This document shows positions 28,270 through 36,679 of a stretch of 64,000 nt of DNA, in pieces. Location of the stretch: contig CAJUST010000001.1 in NCBI GenBank assembly GCA_910589105.1, positions 168,419 to 232,418 on the forward strand. The letters are read 5' to 3'. Position 1 is the first letter of the stretch. The number at the start of each line of letters is the position of its first letter. Origin of the DNA: an uncultured Lachnospiraceae bacterium. Its GTDB lineage: Bacteria > Bacillota > Clostridia > Lachnospirales > Lachnospiraceae. A model generated the notes under the pieces. It did not search any database. It was not told the DNA's origin and saw nothing but the letters and a program-made list of their open reading frames with translations. A program made the position numbers and the translations under genes.

Positions 28270-28737
28270 TTACGTCACTGCCTGTCCGAGTTCCCTGCGC
28301 ATCCGGTTTCTTGCCCGCGCAAGACGGTTTTTTACGGCGCTTTCCGTAATTCCAAGCATTTTTGCCGTTTCTTTCACGCTGTATCCTTCCAGATAGTATA
28401 AAATGATACAGATTCGAATGTCTGTTGGAAGCTGTCTGACTGCTTCATACAAATCAGAATAATCTTCCGGTTCTTTGGCAGTTTCATGGTATTCTTCTAA
28501 AGATACAAGGCGCTTTTCCCGACGCATAAGGGCATAGCATTCATTAATCAGTATTTTTATCAGCCATGTCTTTGCGTAGGAATCTTGCCGAAGCGTATGA
28601 AGTTTAGTAAACGCTTTGACAATGCTTTCCTGTATCGCATCTGCGCAGTCTGCGTCATTGCCCAGAAGTGTTTTTGCCACATGGTATAACGTATCCTCAG
28701 AGGCAAGAATGAGTTCTCCTAATTGTTCTTTATTCAT
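28270..28737 (-). CDS. ECF RNA polymerase sigma factor
   Basis: A 155-residue group IV sigma factor. The ATG at 28737 follows GGAAAGGA and is preferred over an in-frame ATG 33 bases upstream. Region 2 segments are VAKTLLGNDADCADAIQ and AKTWLIKILINECYAL; region 4 is LPTDIRICIILYYLEGYSVKE then ESAVKNRLARARNRMRRELG. It is co-transcribed with the membrane protein downstream, 37 bases away, its likely regulator. Confidence 0.92.
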   Translation of the reverse strand: MNKEQLGELILASEDTLYHVAKTLLGNDADCADAIQESIVKAFTKLHTLRQDSYAKTWLIKILINECYALMRREKRLVSLEEYHETAKEPEDYSDLYEAVRQLPTDIRICIILYYLEGYSVKETAKMLGITESAVKNRLARARNRMRRELGQAVT

Positions 28738-28778
28738 AGTATCCTTTCCGCCGGCCAGCTTTTTTTGCATTTACACTA

Positions 28779-28809
28779 ATTAGATGATTGAGGAAGGGAA
28801 ATGGTCTCA
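28779..28809 (-). promoter_or_regulatory. ECF-type promoter of the second sigma/anti-sigma operon
   Basis: On the minus strand TGAGAC (28804-28809), a 17-bp spacer and CATCTAAT (28779-28786). It closely parallels TGAAAC-N17-CGTCTAAT of the first ECF operon, differing by one base in each element. Confidence 0.65.
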
Positions 28810-29257
28810 TATCTTTTTAAAAAATATAATCAGTTCGAATGTTTTTATGAATTGACAATGTTCCCATGTCGATTTTTGTGTTGATAAACGGTTCTATGTC
28901 CAGCTTACTTTAAGTGAGATAAAACGCAACATTTTGTTTCGCATTGATATGCGGTTTTAAAGACAGCCTTCTTAAATGAAATGGCCCGGTACTTCAATTT
29001 TAACAGATTTTTATAAATCCAGCAGGGATAGGACGAATATGATTATGGAATAAATCCCTTTTTTTACCAAATATATTCGTGTTTTAAACATTGCATTAAA
29101 AGGTATCGGAAGCATTGTGGAACAAAAATGTTCGTTCCTATTGGCAGGGCAGGCAGGAGGATCAAGGCAAATGAGTGAATTATGAATGGCTGGAAGCTTT
29201 ACTGCTTGTAGTCGCTAATTTATTTGTATGTCAGCATTCAAAAAAGCAAGAAAGTTC
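28810..29257. other. Gene-free AT-rich interval
   Basis: About 450 bases between the second ECF operon and the iron operon. No open reading frame of coding character is seen on either strand. A weak inverted pair CGAATAT/ATATTCG (about 29034 and 29089) flanks a T run. Otherwise I see nothing assignable. Confidence 0.5.
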
Positions 29258-29289
29258 TTGACAGCTAATCTGTGTTAGTATATACTAAC
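29258..29289 (+). promoter_or_regulatory. feo promoter with palindromic operator over the -10
   Basis: TTGACA (29258-29263), a 17-bp spacer and TATACT (29281-29286). A perfect 16-bp palindrome GTTAGTATATACTAAC (29274-29289) covers the -10, the classic position for a repressor. Given the iron-uptake genes, a DtxR/MntR-type or Fur-family metalloregulator is the likely binder. Confidence 0.75.
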
Positions 29290-29331
29290 TACAAAGATAA
29301 AGAGAAAATGAACTGAGAAAGGGGAATGCGT

Positions 29332-29541
29332 ATGCCGTTATCTATGGCGCAGGAAGGGGAATGCAATACAATCCGCAAAGTAGGAGGAAAAGAGGAGACG
29401 AGGCGGTTTTTGGAAAAGCTTGGCTTTGTTGCCGGGGGTTCGGTGACGGTGGTTTCGGAAATAGGTGGGAATATAATAGTGAATGTGAAGGATTCCAGAA
29501 TTGCAATCGGAAAGGATATGGCGAATAAAATTTTGGTATAA
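29332..29541 (+). CDS. feoA: FeoA-like protein (first copy)
   Basis: A 69-residue SH3-like accessory of the ferrous iron transporter FeoB. The ATG at 29332 is preferred, since AAAGGGG lies at good spacing; ATG 29326 sits too close to it. The pattern RRFLEKLGFVAGGSVTVVSE followed by IIVNVKDSRIAIGKDMANKI is the FeoA core. It is separated by only 11 bases from a second feoA and lies in the feo operon. Confidence 0.88.
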   Translation: MPLSMAQEGECNTIRKVGGKEETRRFLEKLGFVAGGSVTVVSEIGGNIIVNVKDSRIAIGKDMANKILV

Positions 29542-29552
29542 GGAGGGGCATG

Positions 29553-29771
29553 ATGACATTACGGGAAATGGAATGTGGCAAGGCGGTAAAGGTGAAAAAG
29601 ATTTCCGGCGAAGGTCCGGTGAAAAGGAGGATTATGGATATGGGAATTACGAAAGGAGTGGATATTCTTGTAAGGAAGGCTGCGCCTCTTGGGGATCCTC
29701 TGGAAGTTACTGTAAGGGGATACGAATTATCTTTGAGAAAAGTGGATGCAGAGCTGATAGAGGTGGAGTAA
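29553..29771 (+). CDS. feoA: FeoA-like protein (second copy)
   Basis: A 72-residue FeoA domain with KRRIMDMGITKGVDILVRK and DPLEVTVRGYELSLRK, the family's G-I-x-x-G and R-G-Y-x-L-S-L-R signatures, more canonical than the first copy. ATG 29553 (or the adjacent ATG 29550) follows AGGAGG. Two FeoA copies before FeoB are common in Clostridia. They probably bind or regulate the FeoB G domain. Confidence 0.92.
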   Translation: MTLREMECGKAVKVKKISGEGPVKRRIMDMGITKGVDILVRKAAPLGDPLEVTVRGYELSLRKVDAELIEVE

Positions 29772-29789
29772 ATTTTTTTTCATAGAAAG

Positions 29790-29803
29790 TTAGTTTTGAC
29801 TAA
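29790..29803 (+). promoter_or_regulatory. Second TTAGT-N4-ACTAA operator before feoB
   Basis: TTAGTTTTGACTAA has the same half-sites and 4-base centre as the palindrome over the feo promoter. It sits 135 bases before the feoB start, just after a T run, and suggests a separate regulated promoter for feoB. Confidence 0.5.
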
Positions 29804-29937
29804 TATTTGATAGCGTAAACATACCGACACAGAGAAGAAAAAGTGGCGGATGTTTTGGGTGGCATAAGTTTTATTTGCAGCTCTGCCGCTAACCGGTGAA
29901 GCTGCTGTGTAAATTGATCAAAGAAAGGAATCAGGTT

Positions 29938-32115
29938 ATGGGTGTAAAAATAGCGTTGGCAGGAAATCCAAACTGTGGGAAAACGACATTGTTTAATGCG
30001 TTGACCGGATCGAACCAATTTGTCGGAAACTGGCCGGGAGTTACGGTAGAAAAGAAGGAGGGCAAATTAAAGGGCGCGAAAGATGTGACAATCGTGGATT
30101 TGCCGGGGATATACTCTCTTTCTCCGTATACGTTAGAAGAAGTTGTTGCAAGAAATTATCTGATTACAGAGAGGCCGGACGTCATTTTGAATATTGTAGA
30201 CGGCACGAATTTGGAGCGGAATTTGTATTTGTCCACACAGATTATGGAGCTTGGCATTCCGGTTGTACTGGCAGTGAATATGATGGATTTAGTGGAAAAA
30301 AACCAAGACCAGATCCATATAGATAAACTGGGGAAGAAAATGGGCTGTGAGGCAGTGGAAATTTCTGCTTTAAAGGGAACTGGGATTGAAAAGGCGGCAA
30401 ATAAAGCGGTTAGCCTGGCAAAGAAAAAAGAGAAAACGGCTAGGGTATGTCAGTTTCAAGAACAGGTGGAAAAAGCGGTTTTGTCTGTTGAAAAAAAACT
30501 TGGATCTGAAATACCGGAGGGACAGAAGCGTTTTTTTGCAATAAAACTGTTGGAGCGGGACGATAAAATTGGCGGGCAGATTAGCCGCCTTCCCGATGTG
30601 GCAAAGGAAATTGAAACGCTGATGCAGGCGTTTGACGACGATGTGGAAAGCATTATTACAAATGAGCGGTATGAATATATCTCCTCGGTGATCGGGGAAT
30701 GCTATACGAAAAGCAGGACGCAATCCTTGACAATTTCAGATAAAATTGACAGAATTGTAACGAATAGAATTTTAGCTCTGCCGATTTTTGCGGCCATTAT
30801 GTGGCTGGTGTATTATGTGTCTGTGTCGACTATCGGGTCATGGGCGACAGATTGGGTGAATGACGGCGTATTTGGCGATGGGTTTTCTCTATTTGGCATG
30901 GAAGCGGCAAGCGTTCCAAAGCTTGTGGAAGGGGCGCTTGATGCGGTAAATTGCGCGGACTGGCTAAAAGGGCTTGTTTTAGACGGAATTGTAGGCGGCG
31001 TGGGCGCAACGCTTGGATTTACGCCGCAAATGTTTGTCTTGTTTTTCTTCCTCGCGTTTCTGGAAGGGTGTGGATATATGGCGCGGGTTGCATTTATCAT
31101 GGATCGCATCTTCCGTAAATTTGGGCTGTCGGGAAAATCTTTTATTCCTATGTTGATTGGAACAGGATGCGGCGTTCCCGGCATTCTGGCGTCAAGGACG
31201 ATTGAGCAGGACAGAGACCGTAAAATGACTGTAATGACGACAACGTTCATTCCATGCGGAGCAAAGCTTCCGATTATTGCGTTAATTGCAGGGGCGTTTT
31301 TCCATAATTCCGGCTGGGTGTCGTTTAGCGCATTTTTCGTTGGGATTGCCGCAGTCATTTGTTCCGGCGTAATACTGAAAAAAACAAAAATGTTTTCCGG
31401 CGAGCCGGCGCCATTTGTGATGGAGCTTCCGGCTTACCATATGCCGTCACTGAAAAATGTATTGCGGAGTATGTGGGATCGCGTCTATTCGTTTATCAAA
31501 AAAGCCGGAACGGTCATTTTGCTGTCCGCTGTCGCGCTTTGGTTTTTACAGGGATTTGGCTGGGTGGACGGTTCCTTTGCCATGTTAGAGGCAGACCAGC
31601 TTGAAAGCAGTATTTTGGCAGCGCTTGGCGGCTTGGCGGCGCCGCTCTTTACGCCGCTTGGCTGGGGGGATTGGAAAATGGCGGTGGCAACATTTACCGG
31701 ACTGATAGCAAAAGAAAATGTAGTGATGGCTTTTGGGACGCTTTTCGGTTTTGCGGAAGTGGCGGAAGACGGAAGGGAATTTTGGCAGGCGCTTTCGGCA
31801 AGTATGCCGGCAGTGGCGGCGTACTCCTTCTTAGTGTTTAATCTGCTTTGCGCGCCTTGTTTTGCGGCAATGGGGGCGATGAAAAGAGAGATGAATAACG
31901 GGAAATGGTTCTGGTTTGCGGTATTCTATCAGACGGCATTCGCATATCTTGTGTCGTTTTGTATCTATCAAATAGGCGCAATGGTTACAACAGGGGCATT
32001 TGGCGTTGGGACAATTTTGGCAGTGGCATTGATTGCAGGGTTTTTGTATCTTTTGTTCCGTCCGTACCGAAAGAGCGGGAGTTTCGGATTGAAAATGGCT
32101 GTTAAGGCAAAATAA
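29938..32115 (+). CDS. feoB: Ferrous iron transport protein B
   Basis: A 725-residue inner-membrane Fe(II) transporter. ATG 29938 is preferred because the G domain begins at once: G1 GNPNCGKTT, G2 region FVGNWPGVTVE, G3 DLPGIYSL and G4 NMMD. A helical linker follows, then the membrane domain from about residue 280 with two Gate motifs including FIPMLIGTGCGVPGILASRT and TTFIPCGAKLPI (cysteine in each). The length is standard. It sits in the operon feoA-feoA-feoB-Cys-rich peptide. Confidence 0.96.
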   Translation: MGVKIALAGNPNCGKTTLFNALTGSNQFVGNWPGVTVEKKEGKLKGAKDVTIVDLPGIYSLSPYTLEEVVARNYLITERPDVILNIVDGTNLERNLYLSTQIMELGIPVVLAVNMMDLVEKNQDQIHIDKLGKKMGCEAVEISALKGTGIEKAANKAVSLAKKKEKTARVCQFQEQVEKAVLSVEKKLGSEIPEGQKRFFAIKLLERDDKIGGQISRLPDVAKEIETLMQAFDDDVESIITNERYEYISSVIGECYTKSRTQSLTISDKIDRIVTNRILALPIFAAIMWLVYYVSVSTIGSWATDWVNDGVFGDGFSLFGMEAASVPKLVEGALDAVNCADWLKGLVLDGIVGGVGATLGFTPQMFVLFFFLAFLEGCGYMARVAFIMDRIFRKFGLSGKSFIPMLIGTGCGVPGILASRTIEQDRDRKMTVMTTTFIPCGAKLPIIALIAGAFFHNSGWVSFSAFFVGIAAVICSGVILKKTKMFSGEPAPFVMELPAYHMPSLKNVLRSMWDRVYSFIKKAGTVILLSAVALWFLQGFGWVDGSFAMLEADQLESSILAALGGLAAPLFTPLGWGDWKMAVATFTGLIAKENVVMAFGTLFGFAEVAEDGREFWQALSASMPAVAAYSFLVFNLLCAPCFAAMGAMKREMNNGKWFWFAVFYQTAFAYLVSFCIYQIGAMVTTGAFGVGTILAVALIAGFLYLLFRPYRKSGSFGLKMAVKAK

Positions 32116-32140
32116 TATTAAGATAGAAAGAAGGTATGGC

Positions 32141-32272
32141 ATGGGAACGTTTTTCGTGGGATGCATAGTGTTATGTTGTGTGGGAGCCGCGGTCAGGAGC
32201 GTGGTTTTAGGGAAGAAAAAAGGAAAAGGATCTTGCGGCGGAGACTGTGGGAGGTGTAAGGGCTGCCATTAG
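32141..32272 (+). CDS. FeoB-associated Cys-rich membrane peptide
   Basis: A 43-residue peptide 25 bases after feoB, starting at ATG 32141 behind AAGAAGG. One membrane helix (residues 3-23, with C8, C12 and C13) leads into a basic stretch and a C-terminal tail containing SCGGDCGRCKGCH, with four cysteines and a histidine. Such peptides follow feoB in many Firmicutes and are annotated as FeoB-associated Cys-rich membrane proteins; a metal-binding or FeoC-like role is inferred. Confidence 0.85.
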   Translation: MGTFFVGCIVLCCVGAAVRSVVLGKKKGKGSCGGDCGRCKGCH

Positions 32273-32370
32273 GCGGGGCTTTTGCATATGCGTTGCATGA
32301 TTGGTTATATGGTTTCTGCCTGACAGGCGCTTATGGCTTGTCAGGAAAAAATCATATCTTAGAATTGCGT

Positions 32371-32405
32371 AAAATGCCGTAAAACGTTTTCCGGCATTTT
32401 TTTGT
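32371..32405 (+). terminator. Terminator of the feo operon
   Basis: AAAATGCCG (32371-32379) pairs with CGGCATTTT and is followed by TTTT. A second weaker hairpin (CCTGACAGGC/GCTTGTCAGG, about 32319-32345) lies just upstream. Confidence 0.8.
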
Positions 32406-32422
32406 TTTGGGAGGGAAAATAG

Positions 32423-33070
32423 ATGTATGATACGATACTGTTTGACTTAGACGGAACGTTAGTGGATTCTGGCTTAGGGATTACAAATTCCGTTGCGTAT
32501 TCCTTGAAACGGTTTGGGATTGAGGTGTGGGACCGGACGGAATTGTACCGTTTTATCGGGCCGCCTCTGCATGAATCCTATGAGAATTATTATGGTTTTT
32601 CTCCAGAGAAAGCAAAAGAGGCAGTAGAGGTTTATAGAGAATATTACCGGAAAAAGGGGATTTATGAGAATAAAGTTTATGATGGGATCTTGGACTTGCT
32701 TATGCGCCTTTACCATGCGAAAAAGAAGCTGATTGTCGCAACTTCTAAGCCGGAAACGTTTGCAAAGCAGATTTTGCGGCATGTAAGGCTGGAGGAATAT
32801 TTTTCGTATATTGCGGGCTCAAATCTGGACGGGAGCCGGACGAAAAAAGAGGAGGTGATTTCTTATGCGCTTGCGGCAGGCGGCGTGACGGATTTAAAAA
32901 AGGCGGTAATGGTTGGAGACAGGGAGTATGACATATTAGGGGCGAAAAAAGCCGGGATAGACGGCATTGGCGTTTTATTTGGCTATGGGAGCAGGGAAGA
33001 GCTGTGTAAATCGGGGGCAGTTTTTACTGCGGATTGCCCAAGAGATATTTTTTCGTTTCTTATACAATAG
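32423..33070 (+). CDS. HAD-superfamily phosphatase (phosphoglycolate phosphatase-like)
   Basis: A 215-residue HAD hydrolase. Motif I is FDLDGTLVDSG with nucleophile D8, motif II is IVATSKPE, motif III is the lysine in TKKEEVI, and motif IV is MVGDREYDILGAKKAG. The helical cap between motifs I and II (about 15-85) is the C1 type found in Gph/PgmB/YjjG-like enzymes. The substrate cannot be told. The next gene begins about 75 bases downstream. Confidence 0.88.
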   Translation: MYDTILFDLDGTLVDSGLGITNSVAYSLKRFGIEVWDRTELYRFIGPPLHESYENYYGFSPEKAKEAVEVYREYYRKKGIYENKVYDGILDLLMRLYHAKKKLIVATSKPETFAKQILRHVRLEEYFSYIAGSNLDGSRTKKEEVISYALAAGGVTDLKKAVMVGDREYDILGAKKAGIDGIGVLFGYGSREELCKSGAVFTADCPRDIFSFLIQ

Positions 33071-33143
33071 AATCCTTATGAATTTACCGGTTTTTGCCGA
33101 TGTAACAGGTAAAAGCGGCAGAGGCATAAGGAGGGGCAAAGAT

Positions 33144-34004
33144 ATGAGCTTATCAGTTAAGAGTGATAATAACGGCATTTCGGCTGGTATGTCTAGCCAT
33201 ATGGCAGGGGTAAAGAACAGGGAAGAAACCGTGCAGAAATGGCGGAAACGGAATGAAAAGAAGAAAATGATAAAAAGGAGCCTAAACTATAATCCAAGGG
33301 AAATTGCAAACCAATTAGTTCAGGCCTCAAAGTCCAGAGTGGCGGCGGTTGTTTTAATTCGGGCGAAAGGGAAACTGGTATCTTTGCAGCAGGCGTATGT
33401 GTCGGAACAGTATGATCAGGCGGAAGTGCGCACAGCGTTAGCCCATGCAAAGCGCATGGTTGAGTGTTCCAGATTAAAGGTGCGTAATTTAAAGGAAGAA
33501 GAACAGTTAAAAACCCGCAATGACAAAGGGGAAGATGACGGGAAGATCAAGCGCAGGAGAGAAGTGCGTAAACGTGTGAAGAAAAAAGAGCAGGAATTGA
33601 AAGTGAAGCTTGCGATAGAGGAGGGGCATCGGGTTTTAAAGGAAAAACAGCGCCAGCAGGAGCTTAGGCAGAAACGCCGTTTGCACAGGAATGAGGAGCT
33701 TGGCAAAATATCGGAAGCGGACATGAAGTATATGGAAGACAAGTTGAGGGAAAGAGAAAACAGCCATTCCGTGGACGACAATGGCGTAGTTTTGGAATTA
33801 AGCGGCGCAAGCGCGCAATTAACAGAGTTAAAGATGATGGAACAGCAAGTAGAGCAGCAGGTGGAAATGGAAGTGGAAATGAGTATGTCTGCGGCAGATT
33901 TTGGCGGATCGTCCCTGTCATCGGCAGATTTGGGAACTGCGTCCGGCGGGGGAAGTGTGGGAGTATCTGAGATGGCGGCGGCAACAGTAGACGTGTCGGT
34001 GTAA
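33144..34004 (+). CDS. Conserved charged coiled-coil protein of unknown function
   Basis: A 286-residue protein; ATG 33144 is chosen because AAGGAGGGG precedes it. Residues 30-60 are strongly basic (KWRKRNEKKKMIKR). The middle (about 130-200) is a long charged helix dominated by K, R and E. The C terminus is low-complexity and acidic, then Gly/Ser-rich (EQQVEMEVEMSMSAADFGGS). The segment NPREIANQLVQASKSRVAAV is the only one with globular character. No signal peptide, membrane helix or known domain is recognised. Possibly nucleic-acid or surface-associated, but unassigned. Confidence 0.7.
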   Translation: MSLSVKSDNNGISAGMSSHMAGVKNREETVQKWRKRNEKKKMIKRSLNYNPREIANQLVQASKSRVAAVVLIRAKGKLVSLQQAYVSEQYDQAEVRTALAHAKRMVECSRLKVRNLKEEEQLKTRNDKGEDDGKIKRRREVRKRVKKKEQELKVKLAIEEGHRVLKEKQRQQELRQKRRLHRNEELGKISEADMKYMEDKLRERENSHSVDDNGVVLELSGASAQLTELKMMEQQVEQQVEMEVEMSMSAADFGGSSLSSADLGTASGGGSVGVSEMAAATVDVSV

Positions 34005-34048
34005 AACTGTTATACTGGTATTCAAATAAAGTATATGGAGGCGTAGCG

Positions 34049-34855
34049 ATGGACATTAAGATTCAAAATGATTCAGCGTCGGCAGTTTGCCAGACGTTTG
34101 GGGCGGAATTATTATCTTATCAAACGAAAGACGGAAAAGAATATATGTGGCAGAAAGATCCGGCCTATTGGGCGAAAACTTCTCCGGTGCTGTTCCCTTA
34201 TATTGGCCCGGTGTTAAGTCCGGTCCAGATTCACGGAAAAGCGTATGATATGCCGCGTCATGGTTTTGTAAAGGATGCGGAGTTTGAAATTGCCGCGCAA
34301 GGAGAGGATTTCGTGACGCTTAAAACGGAATCTAACCCGAAAACGCTGGCGGTTTATCCGTATGAGTTTACATTTACGGTTACATTCCGGTTAAATGGCG
34401 CGGCTCTTGACGTAATTTACGGCGTAGTGAACCGAAGCGGGGAAGAACTGCCTTTTTTGGTTGGAGGGCATCCGGCGTTCTTTTGCCCGATGGAACAGGG
34501 AGAGAAATTTACGGAATACCTGCTGCATTTTGAAGACAATGACAAAGAGGACGTGGCGTTAAATTATCCGCTGTTTGATAACGATGCAATCCTGTTTGAA
34601 GATTTTAAGGTAAGGACGGTAAAACTAATCCATCAGGAAACGAAACGCGGCATCCAGTTTGATTTTCCGGATTATCCGTCCATTGCCTTTTGGACGCCGA
34701 TTGGGAAGGAGGCGCCGTTTCTTTGTCTGGAGCCATGGTGCAGTGGGACATTAGATCAGGCGCCAAATACGAACCTTTTGGAAAAAAAGTATGCGCAGAC
34801 GCTTTCGGCAGGGGAATCAAAGGATTACCGCTTTACGGTTGTGCCGTGTAAATGA
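34049..34855 (+). CDS. Aldose 1-epimerase family protein (LacX-like)
   Basis: A 268-residue galactose-mutarotase-like beta-sandwich. Seen: GAELLSYQTKDGKEYMWQKD near the start, FPYIGPV, a MPRHGFVKDAEF segment with the active-site His, LVGGHPAFFCP with the second His and LCLEPWCS near the end. It matches the LacX/YeaD-type branch acting on sugars or sugar phosphates. The stop codon overlaps the next start (ATGA), so it is translationally coupled to the metallophosphoesterase. Confidence 0.88.
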   Translation: MDIKIQNDSASAVCQTFGAELLSYQTKDGKEYMWQKDPAYWAKTSPVLFPYIGPVLSPVQIHGKAYDMPRHGFVKDAEFEIAAQGEDFVTLKTESNPKTLAVYPYEFTFTVTFRLNGAALDVIYGVVNRSGEELPFLVGGHPAFFCPMEQGEKFTEYLLHFEDNDKEDVALNYPLFDNDAILFEDFKVRTVKLIHQETKRGIQFDFPDYPSIAFWTPIGKEAPFLCLEPWCSGTLDQAPNTNLLEKKYAQTLSAGESKDYRFTVVPCK

Positions 34856-35970
34856 GGGCGGGAATGATTCGGTATATTATGTTTGCGGCGGCGCTTTTGT
34901 GTTTGCTTTTTTGTTATTTGTTTTTCCGCATTCGAAAACTGCTTCGGTTTTATGGGGCGGATTTAGAGAAAAAATGGGTGAAAGCAGTAAATGCGCTGCT
35001 TGCAGCAGGGATTTCCGCGTCTTGTCTGGCAATTTTTTGGACAGGCGCGGTTGTCGCGCTTTATGCGGTGGGTTGTTCTGTCATATTAGATCTGATTGTA
35101 TTTATGGGACGTAAGGCAGGCGGAGCGGGTTTGTGGGCCGGGAAGGGATTCTTCTATAAACTGTATCAGAGCGGGCTTTTGCCGGTATTGTTTGCGGCGG
35201 CAGTGTTTGTGTACGGCTGGCAGAATATGCGTCAAATCCGGCTGACCGTTTATCAGGCGCAGACAGAGAAAGACGTTACGCCGTACCGGATTGCGCTTTT
35301 GACGGACGTGCATTATGATTCCGTTCAAGACAGCAGTGTTTTGAAAGATAAAATTCAGGAAATAAACGAACAGAATGTGGATATTGTGGTTCTGGGCGGG
35401 GATATTGTGGAGGAAGGCACTTCGAAGGAGAAAATGCAGGAAGCGTTTCAGCTTCTGGGCGGGATTAAAAACCGGCATGGAGTGTATTATGTGTATGGAA
35501 ACCATGACAGGCAGCCGTATACAAACCACCGGACGTATACCGATGAGGAGTTAGAGCAGGCAATACTGGCAGGCGGAATTGAGATTTTAGAGGATTCATT
35601 TGTGGAAATCGGCGGCGATTTGATTTTAGCAGGCAGGAAAGACGCGGCTTGGGGACAGACGAAACAAAGGGCGTCCGTCGGCGAGATTTTGGAAGGCGCA
35701 GACAGGGAAAAGTATGTGATTATGGCAGACCACCAGCCAGTCGATGCAGAGGAAAATGCCGCGCAGGGCGTGGACTTAGAGCTGTCCGGGCATACGCATG
35801 CCGGGCAGATTTGGCCGATGGGCGTATTGTCGGAATGGTTTGGCGCATTAAATTATGGGGAATACGAAAAAGACGGATGTAAGGTAATCGTTTCTTCCGG
35901 CGTGGCAGGCTGGGCTTATACGATACGGACGGGAAAGCATTGTGAGTATGTAATCGTGGAATTAAGCTAG
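34852..35970 (+). CDS. Membrane-anchored metallophosphoesterase (YkuE/YaeI-like)
   Basis: A 372-residue protein with three or four membrane helices in residues 1-120, then a calcineurin-like phosphoesterase domain. Metal-binding motifs visible are LLTDVHYDS (D-x-H), VVLGGDIVE (G-G-D), VYGNHDRQ (G-N-H-D), MADHQP and LSGHTHAGQIWP (G-H-T-H). Family members act on UDP-diacylglucosamine-like lipids or unknown phosphoesters. ATG 34852 overlaps the upstream stop; ATG 34864 is a possible alternative. Confidence 0.85.
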   Translation: MRAGMIRYIMFAAALLCLLFCYLFFRIRKLLRFYGADLEKKWVKAVNALLAAGISASCLAIFWTGAVVALYAVGCSVILDLIVFMGRKAGGAGLWAGKGFFYKLYQSGLLPVLFAAAVFVYGWQNMRQIRLTVYQAQTEKDVTPYRIALLTDVHYDSVQDSSVLKDKIQEINEQNVDIVVLGGDIVEEGTSKEKMQEAFQLLGGIKNRHGVYYVYGNHDRQPYTNHRTYTDEELEQAILAGGIEILEDSFVEIGGDLILAGRKDAAWGQTKQRASVGEILEGADREKYVIMADHQPVDAEENAAQGVDLELSGHTHAGQIWPMGVLSEWFGALNYGEYEKDGCKVIVSSGVAGWAYTIRTGKHCEYVIVELS

Positions 35971-36024
35971 GCTTTGTATTTTATGAAGCATTTTTATGTA
36001 AACATTTTATAGAAAAAAATTATC

Positions 36025-36052
36025 TTGACAGATATGCGGGATATGATATACT
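36025..36052 (+). promoter_or_regulatory. Promoter of the cobalamin riboswitch operon
   Basis: TTGACA (36025-36030), a 16-bp spacer and TATACT (36047-36052), about 20 bases before the riboswitch P1 stem. Confidence 0.75.
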
Positions 36053-36072
36053 TTGAGAAACAAAAGAAAGAA

Positions 36073-36240
36073 CATTCCGGTGTCAGGACAATGTTGTCAT
36101 TGGTTCTGGTGAAAAGGGAAACAGGTGGAAGTCCTGTACGAACTCGTCACCGTGATTAGGGAGTGAAGGCTGATAAATCACTGGGAAACTGGGAAGATAG
36201 CCTAAGCGTGGATCTTTGAGTCGGGAGACCTGCCGGAATG
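36073..36240 (+). ncRNA. Cobalamin riboswitch
   Basis: P1 is a perfect pairing of CATTCCGG (36073-36080) with CCGGAATG (36233-36240). Inside are the conserved aptamer blocks: GAAAAGGGAAACAGGTGGAA leading to GTCCTGT, a CACCGTGATT segment, CTGGGAAACTGGGAAG, and the B12-box-like GAGTCGGGAGACCTGCC. Spacing and order match the AdoCbl-type class. It controls the downstream Cys-rich/DUF4430/ECF-S genes, most simply as an OFF switch through the terminators that follow. Confidence 0.95.
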
Positions 36241-36285
36241 TGTACAGAAACGATAGTTTCAGGCCACGAGTGATTGGTTGTACAT

Positions 36286-36315
36286 GAAAAACCGCAGGTT
36301 CTTGCGGGATTTTTG
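36286..36315 (+). terminator. Riboswitch expression-platform terminator 1
   Basis: CCGCA (36292-36296) pairs with TGCGG (36303-36307), flanked by an A run and GATTTTT. The stem is short but well placed 50 bases after the aptamer. Confidence 0.6.
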
Positions 36316-36331
36316 GACGATTTTAAATGTG

Positions 36332-36366
36332 AACCCTTTGCCTGTAATTAGGAGAGGGTTTTTTTA
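36332..36366 (+). terminator. Second terminator before the operon
   Basis: AACCCT (36332-36337) pairs with AGGGTT, followed by a seven-T run, 30 bases before the first gene. Two successive terminators may tighten control by the riboswitch. Confidence 0.6.
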
Positions 36367-36395
36367 TGCAGTGTTGAGATGGGAGAAAAGCCAAG

Positions 36396-36656
36396 ATGGA
36401 GCATTCGTACCGTTTTTTTGAAAACAGGGATTGTGAATATTTTCCCTGCCATCAGGGACTTACTGAGTTGAACTGCCTGTTTTGTTACTGCCCGCTTTAT
36501 GGTTTGGAACATTGTTTCGGGGAGGGGGAATTTGTGGAGCAAGACGGAAAACGGGTAAAAGACTGTTCAAACTGCGTGTTTCCGCATAAGCCAAAACATT
36601 ACGATGCGTTAGTTTTGGCATTGCGCGCGCAGAATAAAAAGAGAGAAAACACATAG
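36396..36656 (+). CDS. Cysteine-rich small domain protein
   Basis: An 86-residue protein with eight cysteines (spacing C-x4-C, C-x2-C-x-C, C, and C-x2-C) in the order ENRDCEYFPCH, NCLFCYCPLYG, HCFGEG and DCSNCVFPHKP. This matches the cysteine-rich small domain often found fused to or beside cobalamin biosynthesis enzymes. It is the first gene under the cobalamin riboswitch. A metal- or cofactor-handling role is likely, but the mechanism is not known. Confidence 0.85.
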   Translation: MEHSYRFFENRDCEYFPCHQGLTELNCLFCYCPLYGLEHCFGEGEFVEQDGKRVKDCSNCVFPHKPKHYDALVLALRAQNKKRENT

Positions 36657-36679
36657 AAATCGAAAGGGAGATAAAAATA

